DNA of 64,000 nt, from positions 1 through 64,000 of the forward strand of contig JBMOOQ010000001.1 of the NCBI GenBank assembly GCA_049324435.1, in the 5' to 3' direction. This DNA is from Pseudorhodoplanes sp049324435. GTDB taxonomy: Bacteria; Pseudomonadota; Alphaproteobacteria; Rhizobiales; Xanthobacteraceae. The stretch's first letter is position 1. Each line of letters opens with the position of its first letter. This document shows positions 26,231 through 35,379 of this stretch, one piece after another. Under the pieces are notes generated by a model. That model was not told where the DNA came from. It saw only the letters and a list, made by a program, of their open reading frames with translations, and ran no database searches. The translations under genes and the position numbers were made by a program.

Positions 26231-26506
26231 TCACCGGTCCGCGCGGCCGAGCACCTCCATCAATTCGGCAATCTTCTTGCGCTGCTCCGCCCGGTTGCCC
26301 GAGGCGATCGCGCCCTCGACGCAATGGGCGACGTGATCGCGCAGCACTTCCTCTTCCACGCGCCGCAACGCCGCGCGTACCGCGGAAATCTGCGTCACGA
26401 TGTCGATGCAATAGCGGTCTTCCTCGACCATGCGCAAAAGCCCGCGCACCTGGCCTTCGATCCGCTGCAACCTTTTGGTGACCTGGGTCTTGGCTTCCTT
26501 TTGCAT
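26231..26506 (-). CDS. csoR: CsoR-type metal-sensing repressor
   Basis: Helical DNA-binding repressor of 91 residues in the CsoR/RcnR family. The copper ligands of CsoR are present: Cys33 (YCIDI), His58 and Cys62 (RDHVAHC). It would bind the operator at 26515-26533 between itself and copA and release it when Cu(I) binds. Divergent from copA by 45 bases. The C-H-C set points to copper rather than nickel or cobalt. Confidence 0.92.
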   Translation of the reverse strand: MQKEAKTQVTKRLQRIEGQVRGLLRMVEEDRYCIDIVTQISAVRAALRRVEEEVLRDHVAHCVEGAIASGNRAEQRKKIAELMEVLGRADR

Positions 26507-26514
26507 GCGCGCTA

Positions 26515-26533
26515 TATACCCCTACCGGGTATA
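26515..26533. promoter_or_regulatory. CsoR operator palindrome
   Basis: TATACCC (26515-26521), five bases, then GGGTATA (26527-26533) form a perfect 7-5-7 inverted repeat. This is the known CsoR operator type. It lies between the csoR start (26506) and copA start (26552), so one site can control both genes. Confidence 0.88.
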
Positions 26534-26551
26534 GGTTGCAAGAGACAGATC

Positions 26552-28921
26552 ATGACCAGTCACGCGCATCAGCATCACGCCTGCTGCCAGGGTAAGAGCG
26601 GTAACGGTACACATGTTCATGGTGCGGCGGCCGGCATGGCCCGCGACCCAGTGTGCGGGATGACGGTCGATCCGCACAACGCCAAGCACCGCCACGATCA
26701 TTGGGGCCACACCTACTATTTCTGCTCCGCCGGATGCCGGACGAAATTCATCGCCGACCCGGACAAGTATCTGTCGCCCAAGGAGCACGAGGCGCAGCCA
26801 GTGCCGGAAGGCACGATCTATACCTGCCCGATGCATCCGGAGATCCGGCAGGCCGGGCCCGGCTCCTGCCCGATCTGCGGCATGGCACTTGAACCCGAAC
26901 TTGTCACTGCCGATACCGGCCCCAATCCCGAACTCGCCGACATGACCCGACGCTTCTGGATCGGGCTCGCACTCACGCTTCCCGTTTTCGCGCTGGAGAT
27001 GGGTGGACATCTCACCGGCCTGCACATGATCCTCAGCCAGGCGGCGTCGAACTGGATTCAGCTCGCGCTCGCCACTCCCGTCGTGTTGTGGGCCGGATGG
27101 CCCTTCTTCGAGCGCGGCTGGCAGTCGCTCGTCACCCGCAATCTCAACATGTTCACGCTGATCGCGATGGGAACAGGCGTCGCCTGGATCTACAGCGTTG
27201 TTGCGACTTTCGCGCCCGGCATTTTCCCCGCTGCGTTTCGGGCGGCTGACGGTTCGGTCGCAGTCTATTTTGAAGCCGCCGCGGTGATCACCGTGCTGGT
27301 GCTGCTCGGCCAGGTGCTGGAACTGCGCGCGCGCGAGGCAACCTCCGGCGCGATCAAGGCGCTGCTCGACCTCGCACCGAAATCCGCGCGCCGCGTCGGC
27401 AACGACGGCGAAGAGCATGACATTCCTATCGACGACATTGCCGTCGGCGACCGGCTGCGCGTGCGGCCAGGCGAAAAGGTGCCAGTGGATGGAAAGCTAC
27501 TGGAGGGCCGTTCGACCATTGATGAGTCGATGGTCACAGGCGAGTCGATGCCGGTTACGAAGAACCCCGGCGACACCGTGATCGCCGGCACGATCAACCG
27601 CAGCGGCTCATTCGTTTTTCGGGCCGAACGGGTCGGACGCGACACGCTGCTCTCGCAGATCGTTCAGATGGTCGCACAGGCTCAGCGATCGCGCGCACCG
27701 ATCCAGCGCCTTGCCGATCAAGTCTCCGGCTGGTTCGTCCCGGCGGTGATAGCCGTCGCGGTGATCGCGTTCGCGGCCTGGTCGGCCTTCGGTCCGGAAC
27801 CGCGCCTCGCCTACGGTCTGGTGGCCGCCGTCTCTGTCCTCATCATTGCCTGCCCGTGCGCTCTCGGGCTCGCAACGCCGATGTCGATCATGGTCGGCGT
27901 CGGCCGCGGTGCTCAGGCCGGCGTCTTGATCAAGAATGCCGAGGCGCTCGAGCGCATGGAGAAGGTCGATACCCTCGTCGTCGACAAGACCGGCACGCTG
28001 ACCGAAGGCCGCCCTGCCCTCACCGGCATGGTTGCGGCGACGGGCTTCAGCGAGGGCGAAATACTGCGTCTCGCGGCAAGCGTCGAAGCCGCGAGCGAAC
28101 ATCCGCTGGCGCTCGCCATCGTGTCGGCAGCGAAGGAGCGCAAAATCGAACTGGCTCCGGTGCAGGACTTCGACTCGCCCACCGGAAAGGGCGCCGTTGG
28201 CACCGTCGACGGTAAACGTGTCGCGATCGGCCAGGCGACGTTTCTTGCCGAATTGTCAGTCGCCACAGAGAGCCTGCAACCGGACGCAGACCGGCTGCGG
28301 GGCGACGGCGCGACTGTCGTGTTCGTCGCCGTGGGCGGCAGGCTCGCCGGATTGCTTGCGATCGCCGACCCGATCAAGACGGAAACCCGCGCAGCTCTGG
28401 AAGCGCTCCGCGCCGAGAATATCCGCGTGGTGATGCTGACCGGCGACAACCGCACCACCGCCCTCGCGGTCGCGAAAAGGCTGGGCATCGCCGATGTCGA
28501 AGCCGAGGTGCTCCCGGACGGCAAGGCCGCTGTGGTGGAGAAACTGCGCGCCGAAGGCCGCGTGGTTGCAATGGCGGGCGACGGTGTCAATGACGCTCCG
28601 GCCCTTGCCGCCGCCGATGTCGGCATTGCGATGGGAACAGGGACCGATGTTGCGATGGAAAGCGCGGGGGTGACGCTGCTCAAGGGCGACCTGACGGGTA
28701 TCGTGCGTGCGCGCCGCCTGTCGGAAGCCGTGATGCGCAATATCCGCCAGAATCTGTTTTTTGCATTCGTCTATAACGCGGCTGGCGTGCCGATAGCGGC
28801 GGGGCTGCTCTACCCCGCCTTCGGAATTCTGCTGTCGCCGATCGTAGCGGCGACAGCGATGGCTTTGTCATCGGTGAGCGTTGTCGGCAACGCGTTGCGG
28901 CTGCGCCACGTGCGACTTTAG
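26552..28921 (+). CDS. copA: Copper-translocating P-type ATPase
   Basis: Inner-membrane P1B-type Cu(I) exporter of 789 residues. A His/Cys-rich start (HAHQHHACC) precedes a YHS domain (RDPVCGMTVDP, about 31-70) and a heavy-metal-binding domain (YTCPMHPEI...CPICGM, about 90-115). There is no classical HMA domain. The membrane metal site CPC is in CPCALGLATP, the phosphatase TGES is present, the phosphorylated Asp is in DKTGTLTEG and the hinge is GDGVNDAPAL. The frame is open to 26162, but ATG 26552 lies just after the operator. Presumably controlled by CsoR. Confidence 0.95.
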   Translation: MTSHAHQHHACCQGKSGNGTHVHGAAAGMARDPVCGMTVDPHNAKHRHDHWGHTYYFCSAGCRTKFIADPDKYLSPKEHEAQPVPEGTIYTCPMHPEIRQAGPGSCPICGMALEPELVTADTGPNPELADMTRRFWIGLALTLPVFALEMGGHLTGLHMILSQAASNWIQLALATPVVLWAGWPFFERGWQSLVTRNLNMFTLIAMGTGVAWIYSVVATFAPGIFPAAFRAADGSVAVYFEAAAVITVLVLLGQVLELRAREATSGAIKALLDLAPKSARRVGNDGEEHDIPIDDIAVGDRLRVRPGEKVPVDGKLLEGRSTIDESMVTGESMPVTKNPGDTVIAGTINRSGSFVFRAERVGRDTLLSQIVQMVAQAQRSRAPIQRLADQVSGWFVPAVIAVAVIAFAAWSAFGPEPRLAYGLVAAVSVLIIACPCALGLATPMSIMVGVGRGAQAGVLIKNAEALERMEKVDTLVVDKTGTLTEGRPALTGMVAATGFSEGEILRLAASVEAASEHPLALAIVSAAKERKIELAPVQDFDSPTGKGAVGTVDGKRVAIGQATFLAELSVATESLQPDADRLRGDGATVVFVAVGGRLAGLLAIADPIKTETRAALEALRAENIRVVMLTGDNRTTALAVAKRLGIADVEAEVLPDGKAAVVEKLRAEGRVVAMAGDGVNDAPALAAADVGIAMGTGTDVAMESAGVTLLKGDLTGIVRARRLSEAVMRNIRQNLFFAFVYNAAGVPIAAGLLYPAFGILLSPIVAATAMALSSVSVVGNALRLRHVRL

Positions 28922-28929
28922 GCGCAAGG

Positions 28930-29091
28930 TCAGAACACGGCGAGATATTTCAGAAGCGACAGCACACCGATGATGATGACGACGATGCGTACGATCTGCT
29001 TCGCACGGCCGTCGATCGGCAGCATGTTGACGAGATAAAGAACGAGAATGACAACGAGAAACGTGATCAGGATGCTGATCAGGGGGCCCAT
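28930..29091 (-). CDS. Thivi_2564 family small membrane protein
   Basis: Protein of 53 residues with two transmembrane helices (about 4-23 and 35-52) separated by the polar turn NMLPIDGRAKQ. The pattern MGPLISILITFLVVILVLYLV and the LPIDGRAKQIVR linker match the Thivi_2564 family of tiny membrane proteins. It lies convergent to copA with only eight bases between stop codons. Function unknown. Confidence 0.8.
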   Translation of the reverse strand: MGPLISILITFLVVILVLYLVNMLPIDGRAKQIVRIVVIIIGVLSLLKYLAVF

Positions 29092-29181
29092 GGCGGTCCT
29101 TTCAATTCATGCGGATCGGGTCATGCGACCCGCCACGCATAATGTCCGCGGCGGCAATTGGTTCCATCACCGGAACAACGG

Positions 29182-29529
29182 CTAGCGGACAGCGCGGTCG
29201 CTGGCGGTTCGATATTTCAGCGCGCATTTGCGGTCGGCGCCGGTCAGTTCGATCTCGCGCAAATCGCCCTTCACCGTGTTGTACTCATTCTGATAGGCGA
29301 TCGCGACGGCAAGCTCGCCTCCCGCACTCTGTCTCGCCTTCTGCATCAAGTCTGCGAGTTCTTGCTCGCGCTTGAGCAGTTCGCCACCACGCTTGTCGAG
29401 CAGCGCGCAATCGTAAAGCCGGAATTTGCCGGGGCGGCTCGCCACAGCTTCGATGTCATGACCGGCACAACCGCCCGCCGCGACAGTGAGAGCAAAGGTT
29501 AAGATGCGCACAGGGACCGAGATCAGCAT
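29182..29529 (-). CDS. Putative secreted protein with coiled-coil
   Basis: Protein of 115 residues from ATG 29529 (a longer frame starts at 29559). A hydrophobic start (SVPVRILTFALTVAAGG) ending in a Cys may be a signal peptide or weak lipoprotein signal. A charged helical stretch follows (LDKRGGELLKREQELADLMQKA). Two further Cys residues (YDCALL and RKCALKY) could pair in the periplasm. No known domain. Confidence 0.6.
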   Translation of the reverse strand: MLISVPVRILTFALTVAAGGCAGHDIEAVASRPGKFRLYDCALLDKRGGELLKREQELADLMQKARQSAGGELAVAIAYQNEYNTVKGDLREIELTGADRKCALKYRTASDRAVR

Positions 29530-29596
29530 GAGTTTGTCGGTACCGGTCAATTCTGGCAAAAGCCGGATGCGGTCATCCTTGCCCCTTGTCGCATTG

Positions 29597-29682
29597 TGGT
29601 GCGGACGGAGGGACTCGAACCCTCACGAGGTTACCCTCAACGGATTTTAAGTCCGTTGCGTCTACCATTCCGCCACGTCCGC
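29597..29682 (-). tRNA. tRNA-Leu (anticodon UAA)
   Basis: The acceptor GCGGACG (29682-29676) pairs with CGTCCGC (29607-29601). The discriminator is A, and CCA is encoded at the 3' end (29599-29597). The anticodon loop CTTAAAA (29651-29645) gives UAA at 29649-29647. The long variable arm (TGAGGGTAACCTCG) and GGTTCGAGTCC T-arm identify a class II leucine tRNA. It reads UUA and, by wobble, UUG codons, which are rare in this GC-rich DNA. Confidence 0.95.
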
Positions 29683-29734
29683 TGCCGGGAAACGCGCCGC
29701 ACCATGGCGCAGCGCGTGCTGCGCCGCAAGCGGC

Positions 29735-30256
29735 TCACCCGCCCTCGCGGATCGGCGGCTGGAAGGCGAGCCCGGTATCCCAGGGAAAGAAAATCCAGGT
29801 GTCCTGCGACACCTCGGTGATGAACGTGTCCACCAGCGGCCGGCCCATCGGCTTGGCATAGACGGTCGCGAAATGCGCCTTCGGAATCAGGTCGCGCACC
29901 ACGCGGGCGGTCTTGCCGGTATCGACAAGGTCATCGACGATCAGCACCCCCTGCCCGCTGCCATGGACTCCGCTGGTGACGGCATCGGATATTCCCTTGA
30001 GAACGCGCAATTCGCCCTGCCGTCCGACCCCGGACCCGCTGTAGCTCTCGACACAGACGGTCTCGATCATGCGCACGTTGAGCTCCCGCGCCACGATCGC
30101 GGCCGGTACGAGGCCACCCCGCGTCACGCAGACGATCGCGCTGAATGGCCCCGCGGCCGCGAGCCGCCACGCAAGCGCGCGGGCGTCACGGTGAAACTGG
30201 TCCCATGACACCGGAAAATGCTTGGGCGCACCCGGATTTGCTTCGGCCATCATCAT
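29735..30256 (-). CDS. gpt: Xanthine-guanine phosphoribosyltransferase
   Basis: Purine salvage enzyme of 173 residues that joins xanthine or guanine to PRPP to give XMP or GMP. The PRPP loop is VLIVDDLVDTGKTA (about 103-116), and FSAIVCVTRGGLVPAAIVAREL near 38-59 matches the N-terminal phosphate-binding region. Length and the HFATVYAKPMGRP segment fit the Gpt family rather than adenine or hypoxanthine enzymes. Next to tRNA-Leu on the same strand. Confidence 0.92.
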   Translation of the reverse strand: MMMAEANPGAPKHFPVSWDQFHRDARALAWRLAAAGPFSAIVCVTRGGLVPAAIVARELNVRMIETVCVESYSGSGVGRQGELRVLKGISDAVTSGVHGSGQGVLIVDDLVDTGKTARVVRDLIPKAHFATVYAKPMGRPLVDTFITEVSQDTWIFFPWDTGLAFQPPIREGG

Positions 30257-30347
30257 CGCTCATCCCCCGGCAATGGTCTCGCCATGCCTTGACGGGCGCA
30301 AGCTGCCAACGCCGGGGAGGCTCGATCCACAGAAAAATCGGGAGAAT

Positions 30348-30944
30348 TCAGCCGCGATCGAGCACGAAGTCAAACCGGCCCACGGTCTCGTCGACAAACC
30401 GCAATTCCAGTTCGCGCCGGTAGAGCGGGTCGCGGCGATTGCCAGGCTCGCCGGGAAAATAGAGCTGCGTGGTGAGAACCGGCCCGTTCGCCGCCTGAAC
30501 CTTGTCGTGATAATGCGCGGTCCGACCGGTATAGCGGGCCTGCTTGACCGTGACGAAGCGATAACGACCCTGCGCGTCGGTGAATTGGTGGCCGCGCCCG
30601 CGAAATCCGGAATTGTCGTATTCGCCCTGCGTGTCGGCGTGCCAGAGGTCGACCAGCGCATTCGGCACCGGTTGGCAGCTGCGGGTCAGCACCAGGCCCG
30701 TCAGCACGACCGGAGGCCCCTTCAGTTCGGTCCGCAAGTCGGAGCGAAGCGGAGATTTCGGCTTGAAGAACGGGCCCTCGGTCTGCGCCTGGGTCAATTT
30801 CTGGTTGGCATTGCATTGCGGTGTCGGCGGCAGTTCCTCGCCGAAGGCGACCGCCGGAAGAACGAACTCCGGAACGGAAAGGCCAGCCCATGCGCCAGCC
30901 CCCATAATGAGCACACGCCGGCGCGGATGAAGCTGTTCGGTCAT
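30348..30944 (-). CDS. Intradiol ring-cleavage dioxygenase, Tat-exported
   Basis: Protein of 198 residues related to protocatechuate/catechol dioxygenases. Its N terminus has RRRVLIMGAGAWAG (about 8-21), a likely Tat signal, so the folded Fe(III) enzyme may be exported. The ligand set is recognisable: Tyr in QGEYDNSG, Tyr in ARYTGRT, and two His in TAHYHDK. TQAQTEGPFF and VDLWHAD are core family motifs. ATG 30944 is preferred because the longer frame adds nothing of family character. Substrate unknown. Confidence 0.85.
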   Translation of the reverse strand: MTEQLHPRRRVLIMGAGAWAGLSVPEFVLPAVAFGEELPPTPQCNANQKLTQAQTEGPFFKPKSPLRSDLRTELKGPPVVLTGLVLTRSCQPVPNALVDLWHADTQGEYDNSGFRGRGHQFTDAQGRYRFVTVKQARYTGRTAHYHDKVQAANGPVLTTQLYFPGEPGNRRDPLYRRELELRFVDETVGRFDFVLDRG

Positions 30945-31030
30945 GACCGCATCGATCGCAGTTTTCGCGGCGATTTCACGACCGCCGCAGCGGCGGCCGA
31001 TCACGATCCGGTCAATGGCGCGCTAAAAAT

Positions 31031-31795
31031 TTATCCGGCGGCCTTCAGCTTGGCTTTGACATCGCGCAGCATCTGTTCGACGCCCGCTTTCGCGGCCGCG
31101 AGCTTATCCGGATCGCGCGAGCGCACAACAATATTGGTATTGGGTCCGGTCTTGTCGTCGAAGAACGGATAGCTGCCGAAGCTTGCATCCGGATGCGCCT
31201 TGGCCAACTCGCCGAGTTCGGTGCCAATATCGCCCTCGCGCGCATCGGCGCGGATCGACTCTGACAGCATCTGCCGGCCGGTTTTCAGCTTGGGCCCGAC
31301 CTCGTCCAGCATCGCCTGCATGATACTGGGCACCCCGGCCATGACGATCACATTGCCGATCCAGAAGCCGGGCGCGAGCGAGACCTTGTTGGTGACCAGA
31401 TCGGCCCCGTGCGGAATGCGGGTCATGCGCATGCGCGCCTCGTTCAGGTCCGGCCCCTTGAACCGCTGCTGCAGGAGCGCGACCGCGCGCGGGTCGTAAT
31501 CGATCGGCACGCCGAACGCCTTGGCGACGCTGTCGGCGGTGATGTCGTCGTGGGTCGGACCGATGCCGCCCGTCGTAAACACATACGTGTAGCGGTGCCG
31601 CAGGGCGTTAAGCGCGGCGACGATGTCGTCCTCAACATCCGCGACGATGCGCACTTCGCGCAAGTCCACCCCGATCGCGGTCAGGTATTCGGCGATGTAG
31701 CCGATATTCTTGTCCTTGGTCCGCCCAGACAGGATCTCGTCGCCGATCACCAGAATCGCCGCTGTGACCACGTCGTGTTGTCCCGCCTCGTTCAT
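31031..31795 (-). CDS. CinA N-terminal / molybdopterin-binding domain protein
   Basis: Protein of 254 residues carrying the MoCF-like domain of CinA (competence/damage-inducible protein A). ILVIGDEILSGRTKDKN (about 15-31), TTGGIGPTHDD (about 76-86) and VMAGVPSIMQAMLDEV are characteristic. The C-terminal deamidase domain of full-length CinA is missing, as in many alphaproteobacteria. Family members include ADP-ribose pyrophosphatases. AGGAGAAG precedes the ATG at 31795. Confidence 0.9.
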   Translation of the reverse strand: MNEAGQHDVVTAAILVIGDEILSGRTKDKNIGYIAEYLTAIGVDLREVRIVADVEDDIVAALNALRHRYTYVFTTGGIGPTHDDITADSVAKAFGVPIDYDPRAVALLQQRFKGPDLNEARMRMTRIPHGADLVTNKVSLAPGFWIGNVIVMAGVPSIMQAMLDEVGPKLKTGRQMLSESIRADAREGDIGTELGELAKAHPDASFGSYPFFDDKTGPNTNIVVRSRDPDKLAAAKAGVEQMLRDVKAKLKAAG

Positions 31796-31989
31796 ACGTC
31801 TTCTCCTCCGAAGGCTTTGGTAGCGCGCGCGACCGGCCCGCTCAAGGCGATGACTGAAAAGGTGCCACCGCGCCGCCCCTTCCGCTCATTCGCTGTGCAG
31901 AATCCGGGGCGCCGGTACCCCCTTCCATTATTGCGGAACTGGCGCGAAGCTTGCAGCGTTAGGCGTCGCTGCGAGGGCTCTTGGGGGAC

Positions 31990-33408
31990 ATGCCGGTTGC
32001 GTTCGACGAGATGAATGGGGTGGACGGTCGGGTCCGGCCTGCCTATTCGCAATTGTCGTCCTGGCTGTCCGAGGTCCGTCCGGACGTACTGGATTTCAGA
32101 CGGCGGGAAGCCGAGGTCCTGTTCCGCCGGATCGGCATTACCTTCGCGGTTTATGGCGAGGCCGACTCGACCGAACGGCTGATCCCGTTCGACGTCATCC
32201 CCCGAATCCTGTCGGCCAGCGAATGGCAAACCCTCAGGAGCGGGCTCGAACAGCGCGTCAAGGCCATCAACGCCTATATCAAGGATGTCTACGGCAAGCG
32301 CGAATGCCTCCGCGCGGGCGTCGTGCCTGAGGACCTGGTGTTTCAGAACCCGGTATTCCGGCCGGAAATGAACGGCCAGAAGGTGCCACACGACATTTAC
32401 GTGCATATTGCCGGCATCGACATCGTCCGGGTCGATGCCGATACCTTCTACGTTCTGGAGGATAATGCCCGCACCCCGTCCGGCGTCTCCTACATGCTGG
32501 AGAACCGCGAGATCATGCTGCGGCTGTTTCCCGAGCTGTTCTCGCGCCACCGCGTCGCCCCAGTCGATAATTACCCGGACGAATTGCTGGCGACATTGCA
32601 ATCGGTGGCCCCCATCGGGTCCGCAGCCGACCCGACAGTCGTGCTGCTGACGCCCGGCATCTACAATTCCGCCTATTACGAACATTCTTTCCTTGCCGAC
32701 AAACTCGGTGTCGAACTTGTCGAGGGCCGCGACCTCTTCGTGAAGGGCGAGGTCGTCTATATGCGCACGACCCAGGGGCCGAAGCGGGTCGATGTAATCT
32801 ACCGGCGGATCGACGACGATTTCCTCGACCCGCTCGCCTTCCGTCCGGATTCCGCACTCGGCGTGCCGGGCCTGATGGCGGCCTATCAGGCCGGCAACGT
32901 CACGCTTGCCAATGCGGTCGGCACCGGCGTGGCCGACGACAAGGCGGTCTACAGCTACATGCCCGACATCGTGAAATTTTTCCTCGGCGAAGAGCCGATC
33001 CTCAAGAACGTGCCGACCTGGCGCTGCCGCGAGCACGAACATCTTTCCTACGTGCTCGACAATATCGAGCAGCTGGTGGTGAAAGAGGTCCATGGCTCCG
33101 GCGGCTATGGCATGCTGATCGGCCCATCGGCCGACAAGGCGAGCATCGCCGCATTCCGCGCCAAGCTCAAAGCGCATCCAAAGAACTTCATCGCGCAGCC
33201 GACACTGGCGCTGTCGACCTGCCCGACCTGCGTCGATTCGGGTGTGGCGCCACGCCATGTGGATCTGCGGCCTTTCGTCCTGACCGGGCGCGACAAGATC
33301 CGGATCGTACCCGGCGGCCTGACGCGCGTCGCAATGAAAGCGGGGTCACTCGTGGTCAATTCCAGTCAGGGCGGGGGCACCAAAGACACCTGGGTGCTGG
33401 ACGGCTGA
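31990..33408 (+). CDS. Circularly permuted type 2 ATP-grasp protein
   Basis: Cytoplasmic ATP-dependent ligase-like protein of about 472 residues. Motifs include RRREAEVLFRRIGITFAVYG, LVFQNPVFRPEMNG, DTFYVLEDNARTPSGVSYMLENR, EGRDLFVKGEVVYMRTT, KEVHGSGGYGMLIG and RHVDLRPFVL. The family is expected to form amide or peptide bonds through acyl phosphates. A TTG at 31981 is an alternative start, but ATG 31990 is the more usual choice. It is the first of four genes that end with the Anbu peptidase, and its stop overlaps the next start by one base. Confidence 0.92.
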   Translation: MPVAFDEMNGVDGRVRPAYSQLSSWLSEVRPDVLDFRRREAEVLFRRIGITFAVYGEADSTERLIPFDVIPRILSASEWQTLRSGLEQRVKAINAYIKDVYGKRECLRAGVVPEDLVFQNPVFRPEMNGQKVPHDIYVHIAGIDIVRVDADTFYVLEDNARTPSGVSYMLENREIMLRLFPELFSRHRVAPVDNYPDELLATLQSVAPIGSAADPTVVLLTPGIYNSAYYEHSFLADKLGVELVEGRDLFVKGEVVYMRTTQGPKRVDVIYRRIDDDFLDPLAFRPDSALGVPGLMAAYQAGNVTLANAVGTGVADDKAVYSYMPDIVKFFLGEEPILKNVPTWRCREHEHLSYVLDNIEQLVVKEVHGSGGYGMLIGPSADKASIAAFRAKLKAHPKNFIAQPTLALSTCPTCVDSGVAPRHVDLRPFVLTGRDKIRIVPGGLTRVAMKAGSLVVNSSQGGGTKDTWVLDG

Positions 33409-34349
33409 TGCTTTCGAGAACCGCCGATAACCTCTATTGGCTCGCGCGCTATGTGGAGCGCGCCGAATATCTGGCTCGCATTCTGGAGGCGACGCAGCGG
33501 CTGACCTCGTTGCCGATCGCCTATATCGGCGAGAGCAACGAATGGGAATCGGCACTGCAATCGGCCGGCTGCGCGCATTCCTTCTTCGAGCGCTATGACG
33601 AGGCGAACGAGGAGAACGTCACCGATTTCCTGGCCTTTTCGACCGAGAACCCGTCGTCGATCCGCTCCTGCTTCGAGGTGGCACGCACCAACGCGCGGGC
33701 GGTTCGGACCGCTCTCACGATGGAAATGTGGGACGCGATCAACGGCACGTGGCTCGAACTGAAGCGCTACGGCAACGGCCCGACCTCGCGCGAGGAATTG
33801 TCGCGCTTTCTGCGCTGGGTGCAGGAATCCTCGTTACGCTTCGACGGCTCGGCCTATCGGACCATGCTGCGCAACGACGCCTACTGGTTCTCGCGGCTCG
33901 GCCTCTATCAGGAGCGAGCCGACAACACCGCGCGCATCCTCGATGTGAAGTACCATATGCTGCTGCCCGCGCACGAGCATGTCGGCGGGCCGCTCGATTA
34001 TTTCCAGTGGGCCGCGATCCTTCGTTCGGTTTCCGCCCTCACCTCCTATCACTGGGTGTATCGCGAAAATGTCAAACCCTGGCTGGTCGCGGATCTTTTG
34101 ATCCTGAAGGACGAAATGCCGCGCTCGCTGTCGAGCTGCTATGAGAACCTTGTGCGCCATCTCGACGCCATCGCCGTCGCCTATGGCCGTCAGGGTCCGG
34201 CACAACGGCTGGCGCGGGGGGTGCGGACCCGCCTGCAAAATGCCAAGATGGAAGACATCTTCCAGAACGGGCTGCACGAATTCATCCAGGAATTCATCGC
34301 CGACAATAACCGGATCGGAGCCACCATCACTCAGCAATATCTGGCGTAA
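33408..34349 (+). CDS. Alpha-E domain-containing protein (DUF403)
   Basis: All-helical protein of 313 residues. It starts LSRTADNLYWLARYVERAEYLARIL, the diagnostic opening of the alpha-E family, and repeats related helices with ERADNTARILDVKYHMLLP near 175. It almost always accompanies the circularly permuted ATP-grasp protein and may hold the carrier or substrate during ligation (inference). ATG overlaps the upstream TGA by one base (TGATG), showing translational coupling. Confidence 0.92.
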   Translation: MLSRTADNLYWLARYVERAEYLARILEATQRLTSLPIAYIGESNEWESALQSAGCAHSFFERYDEANEENVTDFLAFSTENPSSIRSCFEVARTNARAVRTALTMEMWDAINGTWLELKRYGNGPTSREELSRFLRWVQESSLRFDGSAYRTMLRNDAYWFSRLGLYQERADNTARILDVKYHMLLPAHEHVGGPLDYFQWAAILRSVSALTSYHWVYRENVKPWLVADLLILKDEMPRSLSSCYENLVRHLDAIAVAYGRQGPAQRLARGVRTRLQNAKMEDIFQNGLHEFIQEFIADNNRIGATITQQYLA

Positions 34350-34415
34350 TTTCCGGCCGGAAGATTGCTGGACGACTTGCGTTTGTGGCGCTCAGACGCC
34401 AGCATCCCGCCGCTC

Positions 34416-35267
34416 ATGCGTATCCGGATCTCCCACGACACGATCTACACCTATTCCCGGCCCGTGACCGGGGTCATCCAGACTCTGCGTCTGACCCCGC
34501 GCAACACCCAGGGTCAGTACGTCATGGGCTGGCGGATCGACGTCTCCGCCGACTGCCCCTTAAGTTACCACGTCGATGCCTTCGGCAATGTAACCCATAC
34601 CCTAACCGCGGAAGGCCCGCTCAATCAGCTCGCGGTCCATGTCGAGGGCGAGGCCGAAACCGAGGATACCAATGGCATCGTGCGAGGCACCGTCGAGCCC
34701 TTTCCGCCGTCCCTGTTTCTGCGCGAGACACCCCTGACGCAGGCAAGTCAGGAGATTCAGACCTTCGCCAGTGAGGTCGCAGGCCGCGCCGGCGAGGAGC
34801 CGCTACAGATACTGCACGCGCTGCTCGACAACCTGCCGCAAACCATCACCTTCGACACCGATCCAACCCACGTCCACACCACGGCCGCGGAGGCCTTCGC
34901 CCTCAAGCGCGGCGTTTGCCAGGACATCAGCCACATTTTCATCTCCGCGGCCCGCAGCCTCGGCATTCCGGCCCGCTATGTCTCGGGATATTTCCACCGC
35001 GCCGACGGATTGAACGAGCAGCAGGCCGGACACGCCTGGGCGGAAGCCTATGTCGACGGTCTCGGGTGGGTCGGATTCGACGCGACCAACGGGATGTGCC
35101 CGACGGACGCTTATCTGCGGGTTGCGGTCGGCCTCGATTATCTGAGCGCTGCGCCGGTGCGCGGCTCTCGTATCGGCGGCGACGGTGAAAACCTCGATGT
35201 TTGCGTTCGCGTCCAGCAAGAGCCTGGCCAGATCCAGAGTCAGGCTCAGAATCAGAACCAGAGCTAG
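34416..35267 (+). CDS. Transglutaminase-like family protein
   Basis: Protein of 283 residues, with no signal peptide, so probably cytoplasmic. N-terminal domain (MRIRISHDTIYTYSRPV) of the type found before bacterial transglutaminase cores. The catalytic triad is complete: Cys in RGVCQDISH (near 170), His in AGHAWAEAY (near 207) and Asp in VGFDATNG (near 225). Such folds act as peptidases, amidases or transferases. ATG 34416 replaces an upstream TTG of the longer frame. The C-terminal tail is Gln/Asn-rich. Third gene of the Anbu cluster. Confidence 0.92.
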   Translation: MRIRISHDTIYTYSRPVTGVIQTLRLTPRNTQGQYVMGWRIDVSADCPLSYHVDAFGNVTHTLTAEGPLNQLAVHVEGEAETEDTNGIVRGTVEPFPPSLFLRETPLTQASQEIQTFASEVAGRAGEEPLQILHALLDNLPQTITFDTDPTHVHTTAAEAFALKRGVCQDISHIFISAARSLGIPARYVSGYFHRADGLNEQQAGHAWAEAYVDGLGWVGFDATNGMCPTDAYLRVAVGLDYLSAAPVRGSRIGGDGENLDVCVRVQQEPGQIQSQAQNQNQS

Positions 35268-35379
35268 GCCGCTGACCTACCGGGCGCGGCCATTGGCCGA
35301 TTTGCACTGTCGCAACCTGCCGAAATAGGGATAATGCGCGGCCGCACCCATCGGCTGTGAGACGAAGGTTGGAAATGAA

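Noticed and set aside
26162..26551. Upstream extension of copA by 130 codons
   Set aside because: It would run antisense through csoR and across the operator; the ATG at 26552 gives the normal N terminus.
31792..33258. Minus-strand open frame of 488 codons opposite the ATP-grasp gene
   Set aside because: Antisense shadow; the plus-strand frame carries all family motifs.
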